In this document: piece after piece, positions 35,291-46,689 of the stretch
Position numbering within the stretch: the stretch's first letter is position 1
How the letters are laid out: each line of letters starts with the position of its first letter
From: Gigaspora rosea
Taxonomy: Eukaryota; Glomeromycota; Glomeromycetes; Diversisporales; Gigasporaceae
Length of the DNA stretch: 64,000 nt
Direction of reading: 5' to 3'
Assembly (NCBI GenBank): GCA_003550325.1
Contig: QKWP01000591.1
Span: forward strand, 149,247-213,246
Position numbers and translations under genes: made by a program
Notes under the pieces: generated by a model
What the model was told of the DNA's origin: nothing
What the model saw: the letters and a program-made list of their open reading frames with translations, nothing else
The model's database searches: none

Positions 35291-36022
35291 TTTAATTCTA
35301 ACTCGATTCGTCTACACTATTATTTAGCCAATCTTGATCACAAATTAACATTTCAATTGATTCCAGAGTAAGGTTTGACCGATAGTTGTTGACAAGTTTT
35401 CCAGCTATACTAAACGCCTACCGGTAAATATAAAGTATAAATTAGTTTATAGTTTAAACTAAAAATAATACATAGACAATAAATTGAGCTTAAATTTTCA
35501 TTACAGATTCAGATGGCACAGAAGTTAATGGAATCGCGAGGATATCTCGTGCCATGGCCGATACTGAAGGATATTTAGGGGCATTTAATTTCCACCAAGC
35601 GAGAACGGTAAAGGACTCTGATTGAGAACGCAGAAAAAGTGGGTCAGCTAAGTATTGCTCAAATTCATTCAATTCTTTTTCAACATTAAGTTCATTGGCA
35701 TCAAGAAAGGCATAAAATCTCGCATTTCTTCATTCTGAAAAACGTCAGAAAAATCTTCTGCTACTGTGTCAACTGTATGCTGTTTATAAGTCGAATTGTA
35801 GATGGTCATAGCCCTATAACAATAGAATTAAATGGTAAGCAAAGTGATCTCTTTTGTAAGACAAATTCATTCAGGTATTGTGAAGCAAATTGCATTTGGC
35901 ATATAATTTAACTATCACGCGATTTCGCAGACATTTCGCGAAATCACAATATTATTGAGAGGCAGTTAATAAACACTATGTTAAATTTTTTGACTGGTGT
36001 AGATAAAATTACCTCGATTTAA

Positions 36023-37044
36023 GGGTGTGGCGACTTAGGGAAGTTGGTAAGTTGTCACCCCCAAGTGGCAGGTCTAGGGTCCAAATCCCACTGGCGACGC
36101 TTTGGAAAAATAGACCTGTGTTACGGTAACTGTTTCCTGTCGATCAGTTGGGTATATTACCTGTAGTCCTTGGTTACCATCTCGAATGGGAGCTTTCGGC
36201 AAAGTTGTGTCCGGTGACACAGACAAATCCAAGGAACCGGGGAAATGGAAACCCATTTGGAAAGTCCCGAGTAAGGAGGTAGCAACAATCTTCGACGGCG
36301 CTACCAGAACCGGAATATCGGAAACCGGAGCTAGAGAACTGGACGATATGACCTTCGGAGGAGAGGGTCCACCAACCTGGCCGCCGGAGTCGTACTGGAG
36401 GAAAAGGATCTATGTTCTGGAATTAGGTATCAGGGGAAGAAAAACCATAGTAGCACCTAATACTGGGTAGATCAACTCTTCCGAGCCAACTGGTTTGGAA
36501 GTTTGGGCACCCGGTGATGGACTGGTAGGAAAGTAATAGTGGGTACTGGGGTCAGTGTGAACCTTATAAGGGCAGAAGTAGGTAATGGTAGCAGTTAGGT
36601 ACCCCTGACTGCAAGTTGCTTGCCTCGGTGAGTGCGTAAGTTACCGAAGTATAGGTAATACCTGTGTGGGACAGGGACTGCTCTACCAAGTTTACCCGCG
36701 AGGATAAATTAGTCCTAAGGGGATGTAGGTAGCATCCGGGACTGTCTTCGACTGACTAATGTATCGGAGGGCTGTACCGGTGATCACAAGTAGGATTGAC
36801 ATGCGAAGCGTTGGACCAGAGGGTTTAAATAGGCAATCCCCTAGTTGGGTTGTAGGTATGGCAACTAGTGTAGAACCTTCGGGCGGACTACTTAAATTAG
36901 ACAACCAAAAGTTGTACGTGTGGCTAGTTGTACTCTCATTCAATGTAACTCAATTGTGGGTGCGCCCAAAGAGACGCCCTTGATCCACAGGCTTGATTAA
37001 ATAAACTCTCACCCAAAGCGGGAACTTTAACACAAAAAAAAAAA
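36023..37044 (+). mobile_element. tRNA-headed non-LTR retroposon, ~1 kb, poly-A
   Basis: Flanked by the duplication AATTACCTCGATTTAA (36007-36022, 37045-37060) and ending in an A-run, the marks of target-primed reverse transcription. The 5' end is tRNA-like: an A-box-like TAGGGAAGTTGG at about 36036 and a B-box-like GGGTCCAAATCCC at about 36078. The body is unusually GC-rich for the window. The open frame at 36186-36470 (94 codons) matches no family I know. At 1 kb it is long for a SINE, so it may be a SINE with captured body or a short LINE derivative. Confidence 0.82.
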
Positions 37045-37425
37045 AATTACCTCGATTTAATTGAAGATAATTTTTCCTCTGCTTCAGCACGCGATAAGTT
37101 CATCTTCTGCTTATATATATGTGTCAATAACGATATCTTATAACGAGGGTCTAACATCGAGGCAATGCAATGCGTATCTCCTGTATCTGCTCAGTACTTA
37201 TTAAATTTAAATTGCATCGGGATTACTATTTGAGAAAGAAAAGGATCCGCGTTAGTAGAATTTAGTTTGAGGTGCATTCTAATTTTCAACAATTGAGGAA
37301 GAAAAATATTCGCTATGGAATAGGAGCTTCCTGATATAATATTGGTAACTGATTAAAGTGTAGTGCTGTTTAATTTGTGTACATAATAAAAACATGAACG
37401 ATTTTAGAATTTACTTACTCTTGTA

Positions 37426-39114
37426 GCATAGCAGAAGTTCGTTTTGATTGGCTAAAATTTGAATAAATATGATTGGCGATGATCATTTATTTATACAGTC
37501 AATTGTAATTTTTAAAATACTTTTATTAGTAAAAATCGTCATGCCATATAAAAATTTTTTTTTGTAATATGTGACGAAACAATAAACTTAAGCAACCTAT
37601 TTTTCGTCTTTAAACCTACTGTTTTTCAATGAGAGATACAGTGAGATATGGTAGTTCAAGAAACTAGATGAGAAGTGAATATTTTGAAAGGTTGGGAAGG
37701 TGGTCCAGCGATCTAAGCAATTAGTAAGTAAAATTGTGAGATGTTGTTTTAACTGGGCTTGTTTACCCTACAAGTAAAAAAAAAAGTACTATTTTGAATT
37801 ATTATACTATTCTAAAACCTTTTATTGTAAATATTTAGGCTATGAATATAATTTATAAAATAACGTTTATAGATACAAAAAGTTGTAATAGTGGTAGTGT
37901 TTAGGGTTTTTGGGTATGCGTAATAATGTATTGTGAAGCTGATTTAAAGTATTTTTGTACAATAATATATTTATCGTATAATAAATAATGGGTATTGCTA
38001 TTTGCGCCATGGTTTTTGTATAACATTAGATCATTAATCAACCTTTTCTATTTGCACCATGGTATGGTTACACAACCATTTAAAAAATCTTATTTTGCAC
38101 CCCTATATGTTGTTAATCTACAAAAAAATGTGAGTTTTTATTGGTGCAGTATTAAAACGGTCTAAGGTTATACAAAATTGCAAAATCCTTATTCTGCACC
38201 TCTATATGTTGTTAATCTACAAAAAAGGTGAGTTTTAACATGAAATAGCCCAAGGTTACACAAAATTGCGAACCTCTGGCCCGCATTATGTTAAGGTCTT
38301 TAAAAATTTTGGACCACATTATGAAATTAGGGTTAGGGTTGGCCTGCATTATAAATTATATTAGCAGGCCTACTAGATTAGGTTACCAAAATAAGACTTG
38401 TGTAATATTACACAACATTAGTGGCGTCGTAACTGTTAATCTACAAAAAAAGCTGAGTTTTTATTGGTGCAACATGAAAATAGCCCAAGGTTATACAAAA
38501 CTGCGAAACTCTGGCTCACATTATATTAAGGCCTTAAAAATTAGGGTAAGGGTTGGCCCGCATTATAAAATTAGGGTTAGGGTTGGCCCACATTATAAAT
38601 TAGATTAGCAGGCCTACTAGATTAGATTACCAAATTAAGATTTGTATAACGTTACACAACATTAATGGCGTCATAACTGTTAATCTACAAAAAAAGGTGA
38701 GTTTTTATTGGTACAACATGAAAATAGTCCAAGGTTATACAAAAATTGTGAAAAATCTTTTTTATATAGTGTTAATCTACAAAAAAAGAGGAGTTTTTAT
38801 TGGTGCAACATATATTACCATGGTGCAAATAGAAAAAGTTGATTGATAATCTAATGTTACACAAAACCATGGTGCAAATAGCAAAAACCATGGTGCAAAT
38901 AGCAATACCCTAAATAATATAGATATATATTTCGTGAAATTTAAATTAAAACAGTAATTATTAAACTGTATTAAATTTACTGTAAAAGCATCTTTAGAGA
39001 GTATTAAAAGTTCGTAATAAACTTTATCCAGGTATAGCCGGTAATCTATCCGAGGTGTGATCGACATTTTTCCGAGGTATTTTAACAACCAATCAAAACG
39101 AACTTCTGCTATGC
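37426..39114. mobile_element. MULE-like non-autonomous element, 11-bp TSD
   Basis: Ends GCATAGCAGAAGTTCGTTTT on both strands (26 bp perfect). Flanks duplicate TTACTCTTGTA (37415-37425, 39115-39125). A 9-11-bp duplication is typical of Mutator-like elements. It interrupts the hAT-2 transposase frame. It carries another element (37990-38910). Confidence 0.85.
37990..38910. mobile_element. TIR element GGGTATTGCTATTTGC, TSD TAAATAAT
   Basis: Exact 8-bp duplication TAAATAAT (37982-37989, 38911-38918) around inverted ends GGGTATTGCTATTTGC(G/A)CCATGG. The inner part holds about five copies of GTTAATCTACAAAAAA...GAGTTTTTATTGGTGCAACA (38113, 38212, 38431, 38680, 38769) and GGGTTAGGGTTGGCC motifs. Non-coding. 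The superfamily is unclear (8-bp TSD fits hAT, P or Merlin). Confidence 0.82.
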
Positions 39115-39410
39115 TTACTCTTGTAAAATGGTTTCAAAAAATTACAAAGAATTTCTGCCTTTTCCTATTCATCGCCAAGGGGTGCAATTGGCTCAAAACG
39201 ATTAAATACATTTCTGTAGGAGATGGTAGATCATAACATTATGTAAGTCGAATTCCAGCGGGTTATTACATCAAGGGCTGGTCGCTGGGTTAAAATAAGT
39301 TCAAGACAAAACTTGACTACAAAATCCTCGAAGTTTTGCTGTCGACGTTCTGAGCTATGAATCCACTTCACACAATCTCGGATCTATAACATTAATTGCA
39401 AGTAAGTAAC

Positions 39411-40944
39411 CAATTCTCTTTAAACCGGGCGGGTCTATTATAATGAACTAAAAGATAAATTTTATTGTAAATAATAATATTGGTTATACTGAACTAACAA
39501 CATAAAATTTATTCACAAATCGGATAAATTCTTTTACCTTTTTTTTTGATTATAAAAGAATAAATTTGATGCTTTGGCGAATGGCTTTCTCCGTAAACTT
39601 CTGGTGCCATATATACAGTAGTAAAACTTCATAAATTCCACTTAACTAACAGTTTTTAATTACTAATCGAATGCTTTTTTTTCCTATTCTGAACCGAGCA
39701 ATTATTCGATATAATTTACTATTTTTTTTAAAAAAAAAAAATTAAATAACATTAAAAATACATACAGCACATTCGTACCAAAATCATTAGAATTACCATT
39801 TTTAAATGCTATTTAAATGCCATTTTTTTATTCTAACACCATATCTATAGCCATAATCAAAGGTTGTACTATATGCTGAAATCACTTTAAGTATTAAACA
39901 AATTCTTATAGCCAATTCCAAGGTTATATTGTTACGATTTTCTTTAATTAGATGGTTGTCTTAATATATCAGTTTAATTACTAACAAATTATCCGATTGG
40001 TTAAGGAATTCTATATGTTGCACAGTTTTTATTACGTATCAATTACGTATTAAATGCTTGTATCATATCTTTTTTTTTGTACATAAGTTGTCTTTAAAAT
40101 GCTTGGCGGTGAATATGAATGTGAGGCTCAAGAGTCAGCCTCACAATACAAATGTCTGTAACCATCAGTGAGGTCGGCTTGATAGGCTTCTATTGTTTCA
40201 TAATTTCCGTAACCAATTCCATTGATAACTCGCAGTCCACAACGATTACAAGAGAAATTTACGCCCTGAACGGCAATAATTTTTAAAAGAGAATTGGTTT
40301 CGTTTTCCCCAATAAGTTCGTTGGCTACCTTTTCTTCGTAGAAAAGAAACAATAACCATGGGCCTCATGAACTTCTGTTATTTAATTATTTTTTTTGTCT
40401 AGTCGTGATTGTTCTTGGTTCTCTTGTGTTTTTTGATTTCTTTTTCGTTAGTGTTGGCTTGTGGTTAATTCCCTATTTTTTCTATTAATAGTTTCAGTCC
40501 GCTTTTAGGTGTTTCGCTCAAGAGTATCTCATGTTTTTGCTTACTTTGTGGTTTGAATTATGATTGGTTGCATTGTGTTATTAATTGACACGATTGGGGC
40601 TAGTGCTGGCTCCTTGGGTGTAGGTTCGCCGCAAAAATTCTTAATAGTTGGTTTAATCACGTATTTTCATACGAAAGAAAACCAAACGAAACTACAATTA
40701 ATCTCACAATTCAAATAAAAATATTCATGCCCTGGACATGTTATATCGATTACAATGGCATATTTTCTACTTCAAAAATTTTGTTTAGAATAAAATTCGC
40801 CATATACCTACTAAATTCAAAAATAAAAGTGATAATACTCTTTATAATATAAAACTTGTTATTAAAGTAAATATAAATTATATATATGTATTATTAACTA
40901 TATAATTTTATATACCAGGAACTGACCCGGTTTAGAGAGAGTTG
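39411..40944. mobile_element. TIR element in hAT-2 transposase
   Basis: Ends CAATTCTCTTTAAACCGGG (left) and CAACTCTCTCTAAACCGGG (right, other strand). It separates neighbouring blocks of the hAT-2 transposase (40980 and 39390). No target duplication was found. The interior contains one minus-strand coding-like piece. Confidence 0.6.
40128..40352 (-). pseudogene. Unidentified 74-residue coding fragment
   Basis: Reads as a soluble protein piece with a CNRCG motif and GYGNYETIEAYQADLTDGYRH. It has a clean stop but no recognised family. It lies within the TIR element at 39.4-40.9 kb and may be part of that element's gene or captured sequence. Upstream minus-strand sequence to about 40690 is polar and partly open. 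Confidence 0.35.
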
Positions 40945-41790
40945 ACGATGTTATATTAGAATTCAGCAAAAATATTAAACTATTTACTTACCGTACTCAC
41001 AACGTCTTTAACTACTTTAAGTCCATCGGTGACTATGAGGTTTAATATGTGGGCAGCACAGCGTTGATGCAGAAGGTCCCCATTTGCGACAAGCATATTT
41101 TGTTCATTTAACTTGCGCTTTATATTGCTTATGGCAGAATCGTTACTAGATGCGTTGTTCAAAGTAATTGATAATGTCTATAAAAATAATATTAGCAAAT
41201 ATTTATAAAAAAATTGCTGGATTGCTAAATATTTACTTTAGACATAACATTTAATCTTCAAAAAATGTATTACAAATAGTGACCCCTGTATGCGGTGTGA
41301 GAACTAATTTAAACCCCAAGATTAGTTTTCGAAGATTCCAATTCTTATCAACAAAATGGCCTAATAAAATAAAGTAATCATTAAATAATTAAAAAAATAA
41401 AGTTTATATTAAAAAATATATAAACCCGTAATAGCCATGTATCCAAGATTTTGATTCAAGGTCCATAGATCAGTTGTAAAACTTAAACGTCCAGAAATTT
41501 CTTGTATCATTATATTAACTTTTTTTCTAAGATCAGTGACATAATTTTTACAATCTTCGCGAGTAGTTTTATCGCACATTACTTTGAACTATGGTCGTAA
41601 ATTATTTACAAACTTCAAAAACCCTTTATGTTCAACTATATGAAAGGGATATCCGTGCATGACAATCATATGGGCCAAATCTCGGCGGCTTACATCTTGT
41701 GAAAACTTGTAAACAGTAATACCTAATGGGAAAATTTTTAATTCTTGCTGTGATTCATTTTTAAGGTGCTTCTTACATTTCGTATTTTTT

Positions 41791-42480
41791 TTTTTTTTTA
41801 ACCCTAGTTCACTATGCTAGGGGCGCGGTTTGGCGCTTATTTATTATTACATATTCGATAATCTATTTCCTAATTTAACCAAACTATCTAAGAATCGTCC
41901 ATACATCCCTAATCCATACTCAGGTCCGCCGGACCTTTTCCTATTATTACCATGTCCATCCGGAGTCCCGACTTCCAAACCCATTCAGTCCTTTTAGAAA
42001 TTTTCGTCCTGGAGGCGGTACAGGACTACTCTGCTTTCCATCCAGTTTATTAAGGCGGACTTCAGTCCCTTGCTTCAGTCATCCTTCTGCTTTGGATTAA
42101 GGCAGTTCTTCCTAGGTCCAGATCCTGCAGCTCTTTTCTTTATTAAGGTCGTATGACATACTTCGTAGATATTCACAACCGGTTTTACAACCAGCTGACC
42201 TTATTTAACCGGAGGGTTTCACCGGAACTTTGCCTTCAACCGGAATTCCACTGGAAGTATCCAAATTCAACCGGAATTTCACTGGAAGTATCCAAATCGA
42301 GAAATCACACACGCAATGTGGCTGTGTCACCAATTGTGGTCCTTGCATCCTAGTCCAAACCGTCCGTCTCGAGATCTTGTATAGAATTATGTTCCTAGTG
42401 GGGCTTGAACCAGTGACCTTGCGACTGGAACGACTTAGCGACCCGGGAGCGCAACTACTACACTATCGACCCATGGGTAT
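41791..42480 (-). mobile_element. tRNA-derived SINE-like retroposon
   Basis: On the minus strand it starts near 42480 with a tRNA-like head: A-box-like ATAGTGTAGTAGTTGCG and B-box GGTTCAAGCCC (about 42400-42460). It ends in a T-run on plus (poly-A on minus, 41791-41799). The duplication CATTTCGTATTTTTT (41776-41790, 42481-42495) flanks it. The body is GC-richer than its surroundings. It interrupts the N-terminal part of the hAT-2 transposase. Different tRNA head from the 36-kb retroposon. Confidence 0.85.
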
Positions 42481-43815
42481 CATTTCGTATTTTTTAAATG
42501 TCGGATCAAGGAACTCGTCCCTGTATCACTATCATGTTTTAACTTTTTTTACAATATGTGCATTGTGCACTGTTTGCTAATAATTATTGTTATTTAATAT
42601 TAGTAAATACAAATTAAAATTTCTAAATATGAATTATTTAAATTCTTACGTGGCAAAGAATCATTTTTAATAAAGTGCCCTTCCTTAAATACCCATGAAT
42701 GAAGGTTTCCAACTTTACGTTTCTTGTTAGCAGGGATTGTTTCAGCACTTTCGGTAGTAGTAACCTCAGTACTTTCATTTTCAGCAAAGGCTATTTCAAT
42801 ATCTTCGTTTTCACTAACAACCGAGGCCATATTTACTTATAAGCGTTATAGTAATTGTAAGTCGACCAGAAGGTTTGTTTAACATGATATCGTGTTTTTT
42901 TTTTTAATAAAAACCCCCCGTGTAAGATTTGTTAATATGTTACTTTCACACATTTTTTTCATTTGTGTATTATAAAAATTATTGGTTAAAATAGTCCTTT
43001 AAACATTAAAAAAAATCATCGAAATTAAAAAATTTGAAACCTACAAAGATATATATACCGGTATATATATTTAAATTAAAAAATAAGCTTAACTATAATA
43101 ACAGACCGATTAACTTAGTTGTTATCTATATTAGTATAAATGAGTATAAGAATTTAATAAACTACTTTTGCTAATCTAGTTTTAAACTTGTTTTTCTATA
43201 CAACTAATAAAAATTATAATGGGCCCTCGTGGGCCCCGCAGGTCTGCACTCAAAACCCGACCCAAACCCGGTATTTAATAAACCCGGTATTAACCCGGTT
43301 TACTTTAAAATGGGTCAAAATATTGAGCCCAGTTTTGACCTAAATCCCACCCAACCCACAAACCCGCAGGTTTAGCCCAGCCCATTCCGAACCCTATTTA
43401 GTATGAATATGCTGTGCCATTCTAATAATTATAAATGTTGTATTAAGAAGTTCTAAATTTATTAAACTTCAATAAAAATAAATATCTAGCAGTAATTTTT
43501 CTTTATATAATTGTCATTATTACCTTGCGAACATCAAAGAAAAAGGCATATTGCCTTTATATAAAATAATTCGAATTATAAATTCATGATCGATCGATCA
43601 AAGAGAGATTAAATAAATAAGTTTGAACATAGTTACGAGCTACAGATTCTAGCTAAAAAATGAGCTTTGAATTTTATAGTATATCTGAATATAGATTTGA
43701 CATACTGTATATTATTAGCATTTGGTCTATATATGTTACTTACAAGTGGCATGCCTATAACCATTTTGGTTTTGGGCATGCCTGTGACCACTGTGCCACC
43801 CACCCTACTTAAACA

Positions 43816-45460
43816 GAATAAAGAAGAAGAAAATTATAATAGCGAAGGTGGTAATACCTTCGATAAATTCAACTATGAAAAGGAGGTGAAAATGGACAAG
43901 GTAGAAGGTTGCTTTATAGAAGAGTATTGTGAAGAAAACCCTGCTCTATTCCTTACAAATATTATAGAAGTACCTATAAAAGAACAAGAGGAGGAAAATT
44001 CGGTGAAGTCAAAAATTCAACAAATTGTCAAAAATGACGATTTAACAATTCAACAAGGTCAGGAGGTAGAGGAATTCTTGTTGAGTAAGAAAGAAATGCT
44101 TGCACAAGGTTTTAAAGATCTGGGCTATATAGAAATTATCAGCATGCCATAAATACTGGAAATGCCACTCCAATTAACCAAAGTTCCTATAAGGCCACCC
44201 ATGGAGAGAGTGAATTTATTAAACAAGAAATAATAAAATTAAAAAAAACCAAAGGTTAATTTGGGATGCCTTTAGTCCATGGGCATCCCCTGTAGTAATT
44301 GTACCAAAGAAAGGAGGAAAGCTTCATTTCTGTGTTGATTACCGTAAGTTAAACACATTAACTAAAAAAGACACTTACCCTCTTCCACATATAAATGATC
44401 TTCTGGATACATTTGCAGAGACCAAATAGTTTTCAACCCTCGACTTGATGAGTGGTTATTGGCAAGTCAGGGTAAGGGAAAAAGATAAAGAAAAGACCAC
44501 ATTTACAACAAAATTCAGCATGTACGAATTTAACATGATGCCTTTGAGTTGTGTAATGCTTCCAGGACATTCCAAAGGCTCATGAATAAAATTTTACAAG
44601 AATGTATTGGAGAGTACACAGTGGTATATCTTGATGATATAAATGTTTTCTTGAGGACATTTTGCGATCACCTAAAACATTTGAAAATTATTTTTAAAAA
44701 ACTCAAAAATGCAGGACTCAAATTAAACTTAGATAAATATAATTTCTTTCAAACAGAGATATATTATCTAGAACATATAATAAGTAGGGAAGGTATAAAA
44801 CCTGATGAATCAAAAATTAATAAGGTAAAGGAATTTCCAGTACTAATAAATATTAGACAGCTACGGGGCTTCCTTGGGTTGGCCTCCTATTATCGACGAT
44901 TTGTTAAGGGATTTGCGAATATTACACACTCTTCATAAATTATAAAAAAAAACTGTAGCATACAAATGAACTGAAGAAAAACAATTTGCATTCGAAATTT
45001 AAAGAGGCATTTAGTGAAGGCCCCTATATTAAGATATCCTGATTTTAAGGAAATATTTTACTTACATACAGATGCGTCGGGCACTGGATTGGGCGCCATA
45101 TTAGCTCAGAAAGACAAGTAACAAAAGGTGTATGTAGTTGCTTATGCAAGTAGGGGACTCTCCAAAACTGAACGTAATTATTCCGCGCCGGAGCTAGAGT
45201 GTTTGGCTGTCATATGGGCGGTAGAACATTTCCACCATTATTTAGGGGCAAACGCTTTATGCTGATAACGGATCATGCAGCTCTCAAATAGCTACATACA
45301 GCCGAACCAAAAGAAATTAGAGCCTGCTGGATTTTAAGACTACAGCCGTATAATTATGATATTATTCATCACGCCGGAAGAAAACATTCGAACATCGATG
45401 CCTTATCACAGATGCACTCAAGAAAAGAAAAAGAAAAAGATACGGATGATTAAAAAATAA
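43816..45460 (+). pseudogene. Ty3/gypsy reverse transcriptase and RNase H, broken
   Basis: Copies the element's RNA into DNA. 43816-44153 is an acidic linker upstream of RT. RT then shows SPVVIVPKKGGKLHFCVDYR and KLNTLTKKDTYPLP (about 44283-44380), STLDLMSGYWQV (44440) and, in another frame, the active-site YLDDINVF (about 44627), then LRGFLGLASYYRRFVKGF. RNase H follows: [15 protein letters not shown] (about 45066-45110), [20 protein letters not shown] and RLQPYNYDIIHHAGRKHSN. Stops (e.g. 44427) and two or more frameshifts kill it. No integrase HHCC or DDE follows. Confidence 0.88.
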
Positions 45461-45657
45461 AAAATTTTTTATAATATAATAAGTAAATAAATCAATATAA
45501 ATAATAGAATGCAAAAAAAAAATAAAATTAAAAAAAATAAAATTAAAAATACCTTTACATAACTTTGGAGGCGACTTGGAATTAATAAAATTTTAATTTA
45601 TAAAATTTGGTCAATCATATACATTTAGTATACATTTACTTTCTCGGAAATTGGTGA

Positions 45658-45824
45658 TGTTATACCTCTAAAGAATAAAGATATAATAAACTCTGACTAT
45701 AATAATACACAAGTCACTTTTTATTCTAAATCGGGTTGAATCACCGAGTCACGCCTCTGGCGAGTTGCCTTCTTGTCGAATTTGTATTAATATTATTACC
45801 AAAGAGCCTTTTCTCCCCGTAACA
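45658..45824 (+). repeat. 3' LTR segment of the gypsy element
   Basis: TGTTATACC...CCCCGTAACA, 167 bp, TG...CA ends. 158 bp match 28244-28401 with about a dozen differences. What follows (ATATGTAGTCGCGATC) is unlike the sequence after the 5' LTR only in part, so this could instead be the 5' LTR of another truncated element. Confidence 0.65.
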
Positions 45825-45949
45825 ATATGTAGTCGCGATCTATGAATTATTTAATCGAGGCATCTTAACTACGGAGACACTCCACACAATTATTCCCGAA
45901 AATGGGATAATATATATAATTTTCATCATGGCATTTATATATATACGCA

Positions 45950-46640
45950 AAAAAATAATGCCACCTCAAATTTTGAGCGACTTCTATAAAACTCGAAAAA
46001 GCAATTCTAGCACTTAATGAGATTACTAGAATGCGAACTGAAACAGATTGGAAAAGTGAGATTCGGTCTCAAGGTATTTATTCAACAACGTGGTTATAGC
46101 GGAGCTAGTGTCTCTGACATAATGTACTGGCTTCGCTAATTAAAGGACAAGAATCTGCAAGAAGCCACAAATCTGAATACTCCGACAAACTGAGACTCTC
46201 TGGGTCGAATTTACCGCCTTATTTAACGAGAGAAGGAAGAGGGATGGACATTCTCCCACGAAAATATATAATGTCTTATCCTGCCTTTTCGCAGTTACTG
46301 CTCAAAGCGATCTTAAAAAGAATAATTATTTCTTTAATTCTCTATATAATGATACCTATTTATCTTTTTCTGAATTTGAGAGGAAAAAGGGCTACACTTG
46401 CTAGCTTCTATCAGCATCAGAGATCTCCTCAAAGGGCTTCACTGGATAAAATTGAGACTTGGGTCGATAAAGAAAGATACTTACTTTAGTAGTATAGGAA
46501 ATAGTGGTAATGTATTCAATGACGATAGCTAGTGCGAGGTAGGGAAAGGAACCGCTATTTTTACTATGTAAAAGGCTTAGGATCCGGCGGGCATTTATGC
46601 TTTATTCCTCCCATACTCGTATCTATATAAGCCGGTTTTT
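45950..46640 (+). pseudogene. Glomeromycete repeat-family fragment (SDIMYWLR...SPTKIYN)
   Basis: Two overlapping frames keep VSDIMYWLR (about 46107), KDKNLQEATNLNTPTN (46144), FNERRKRDGHSPTKIYNVLS (about 46217), LFAVTAQSDLKKNNYFFNSL and TYLSFSEFERKKGYTC, then RRAFMLYSSHTRIY (about 46586). I recognise this order from a repeated hypothetical family in Rhizophagus, from memory, without a function. Frame changes near 46200 and 46400 and several stops show decay. It converges on the minus-strand family relic that starts at 48475. Confidence 0.6.
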
Positions 46641-46689
46641 AAAAAAATAATTTTACAGATATCAATGAAGATATAATTTGTTATTTTTT

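Larger units (their letters stand above)
35290..42830 (-). pseudogene. hAT transposase (element 2), split by four insertions
   Basis: Reading from 42830 down, an acidic leader (MASVVSENEDIEIAF) leads to a BED-like Cys region (42530-42560), then QELKIFPLGITVYKFSQDVS and LSFTTDLWTLNQ (41440-41760). The conserved HQRCAAHILNLIVTDGLK lies at 41000-41080. RPALDVITRWNSTYIML is at about 39230-39290, MLDPRYKISLLTHIY at about 37110-37160, and the C-terminal motif IPLTSVPSES at about 35500. There an intron (GTAATG to CCGGTAG, about 35403-35498) separates AFSIAGKLVNNYRSNL. Few in-frame stops remain, so decay is mostly by insertion. It appears younger than the element-1 transposase. Confidence 0.87.
34319..43396 (-). 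mobile_element. hAT element 2, TSD TTTAGTAT, nested in element 1
   Basis: Exact duplication TTTAGTAT (34311-34318, 43397-43404). Inverted ends TAGGGTTCGGAATGGGC on both strands. GGCCCGG/CCGGGCC-type motifs lie near the ends. The transposase is on the minus strand. Four later insertions lie inside: retroposon at 36023-37044, MULE-like at 37426-39114, TIR element at 39411-40944, retroposon at 41791-42480. Confidence 0.92.
30129..43807 (+). mobile_element. hAT element 1, TSD CTTAAACA, inserted in gypsy pol
   Basis: Exact duplication CTTAAACA (30121-30128, 43808-43815). Ends are TAGAGTGGGTGGAACAG (left) and TAGGGTGGGTGGCACAG (right, other strand), YARNG type. GGCATGC(C) motifs fill both subterminal regions. 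It carries its own transposase relic (31.8-34.1 kb, plus) and is itself split by hAT element 2. Without inserts it would be about 4-4.6 kb. Confidence 0.92.
28235..45824 (+). mobile_element. Ty3/gypsy LTR retrotransposon, nested and broken, integrase missing
   Basis: A 5' LTR segment (to 28401) and a 3' LTR segment (from 45658) share ~158 bp ending in GTAACA. Gag (28501 on), the protease DSGA motif, RT with YLDD and RNase H follow in the usual order. A 13.7-kb hAT insertion splits pol at 30129-43807. RNase H ends about 45455 and the LTR starts only 200 bp later with no integrase motif. The two LTR segments do not align upstream of TCTAAARAATAAAG, so one is truncated or recombined. Confidence 0.85.

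Noticed and set aside
36023..36100. Genuine tRNA gene
   Set aside because: Box-like motifs are present, but cloverleaf pairing is not evident and the segment is the head of a poly-A retroposon.
36074..36983. Several overlapping frames in the GC-rich retroposon body
   Set aside because: Open on both strands because stops are rare at that GC content. Only mentioned within the retroposon, not called as genes.
38100..38800. Regularly spaced repeats resembling an array
   Set aside because: Spacing is uneven (about 100-250 bp) and the units are diverged; they lie inside a transposon with an 8-bp duplication. Not CRISPR, which is not expected in a eukaryote.
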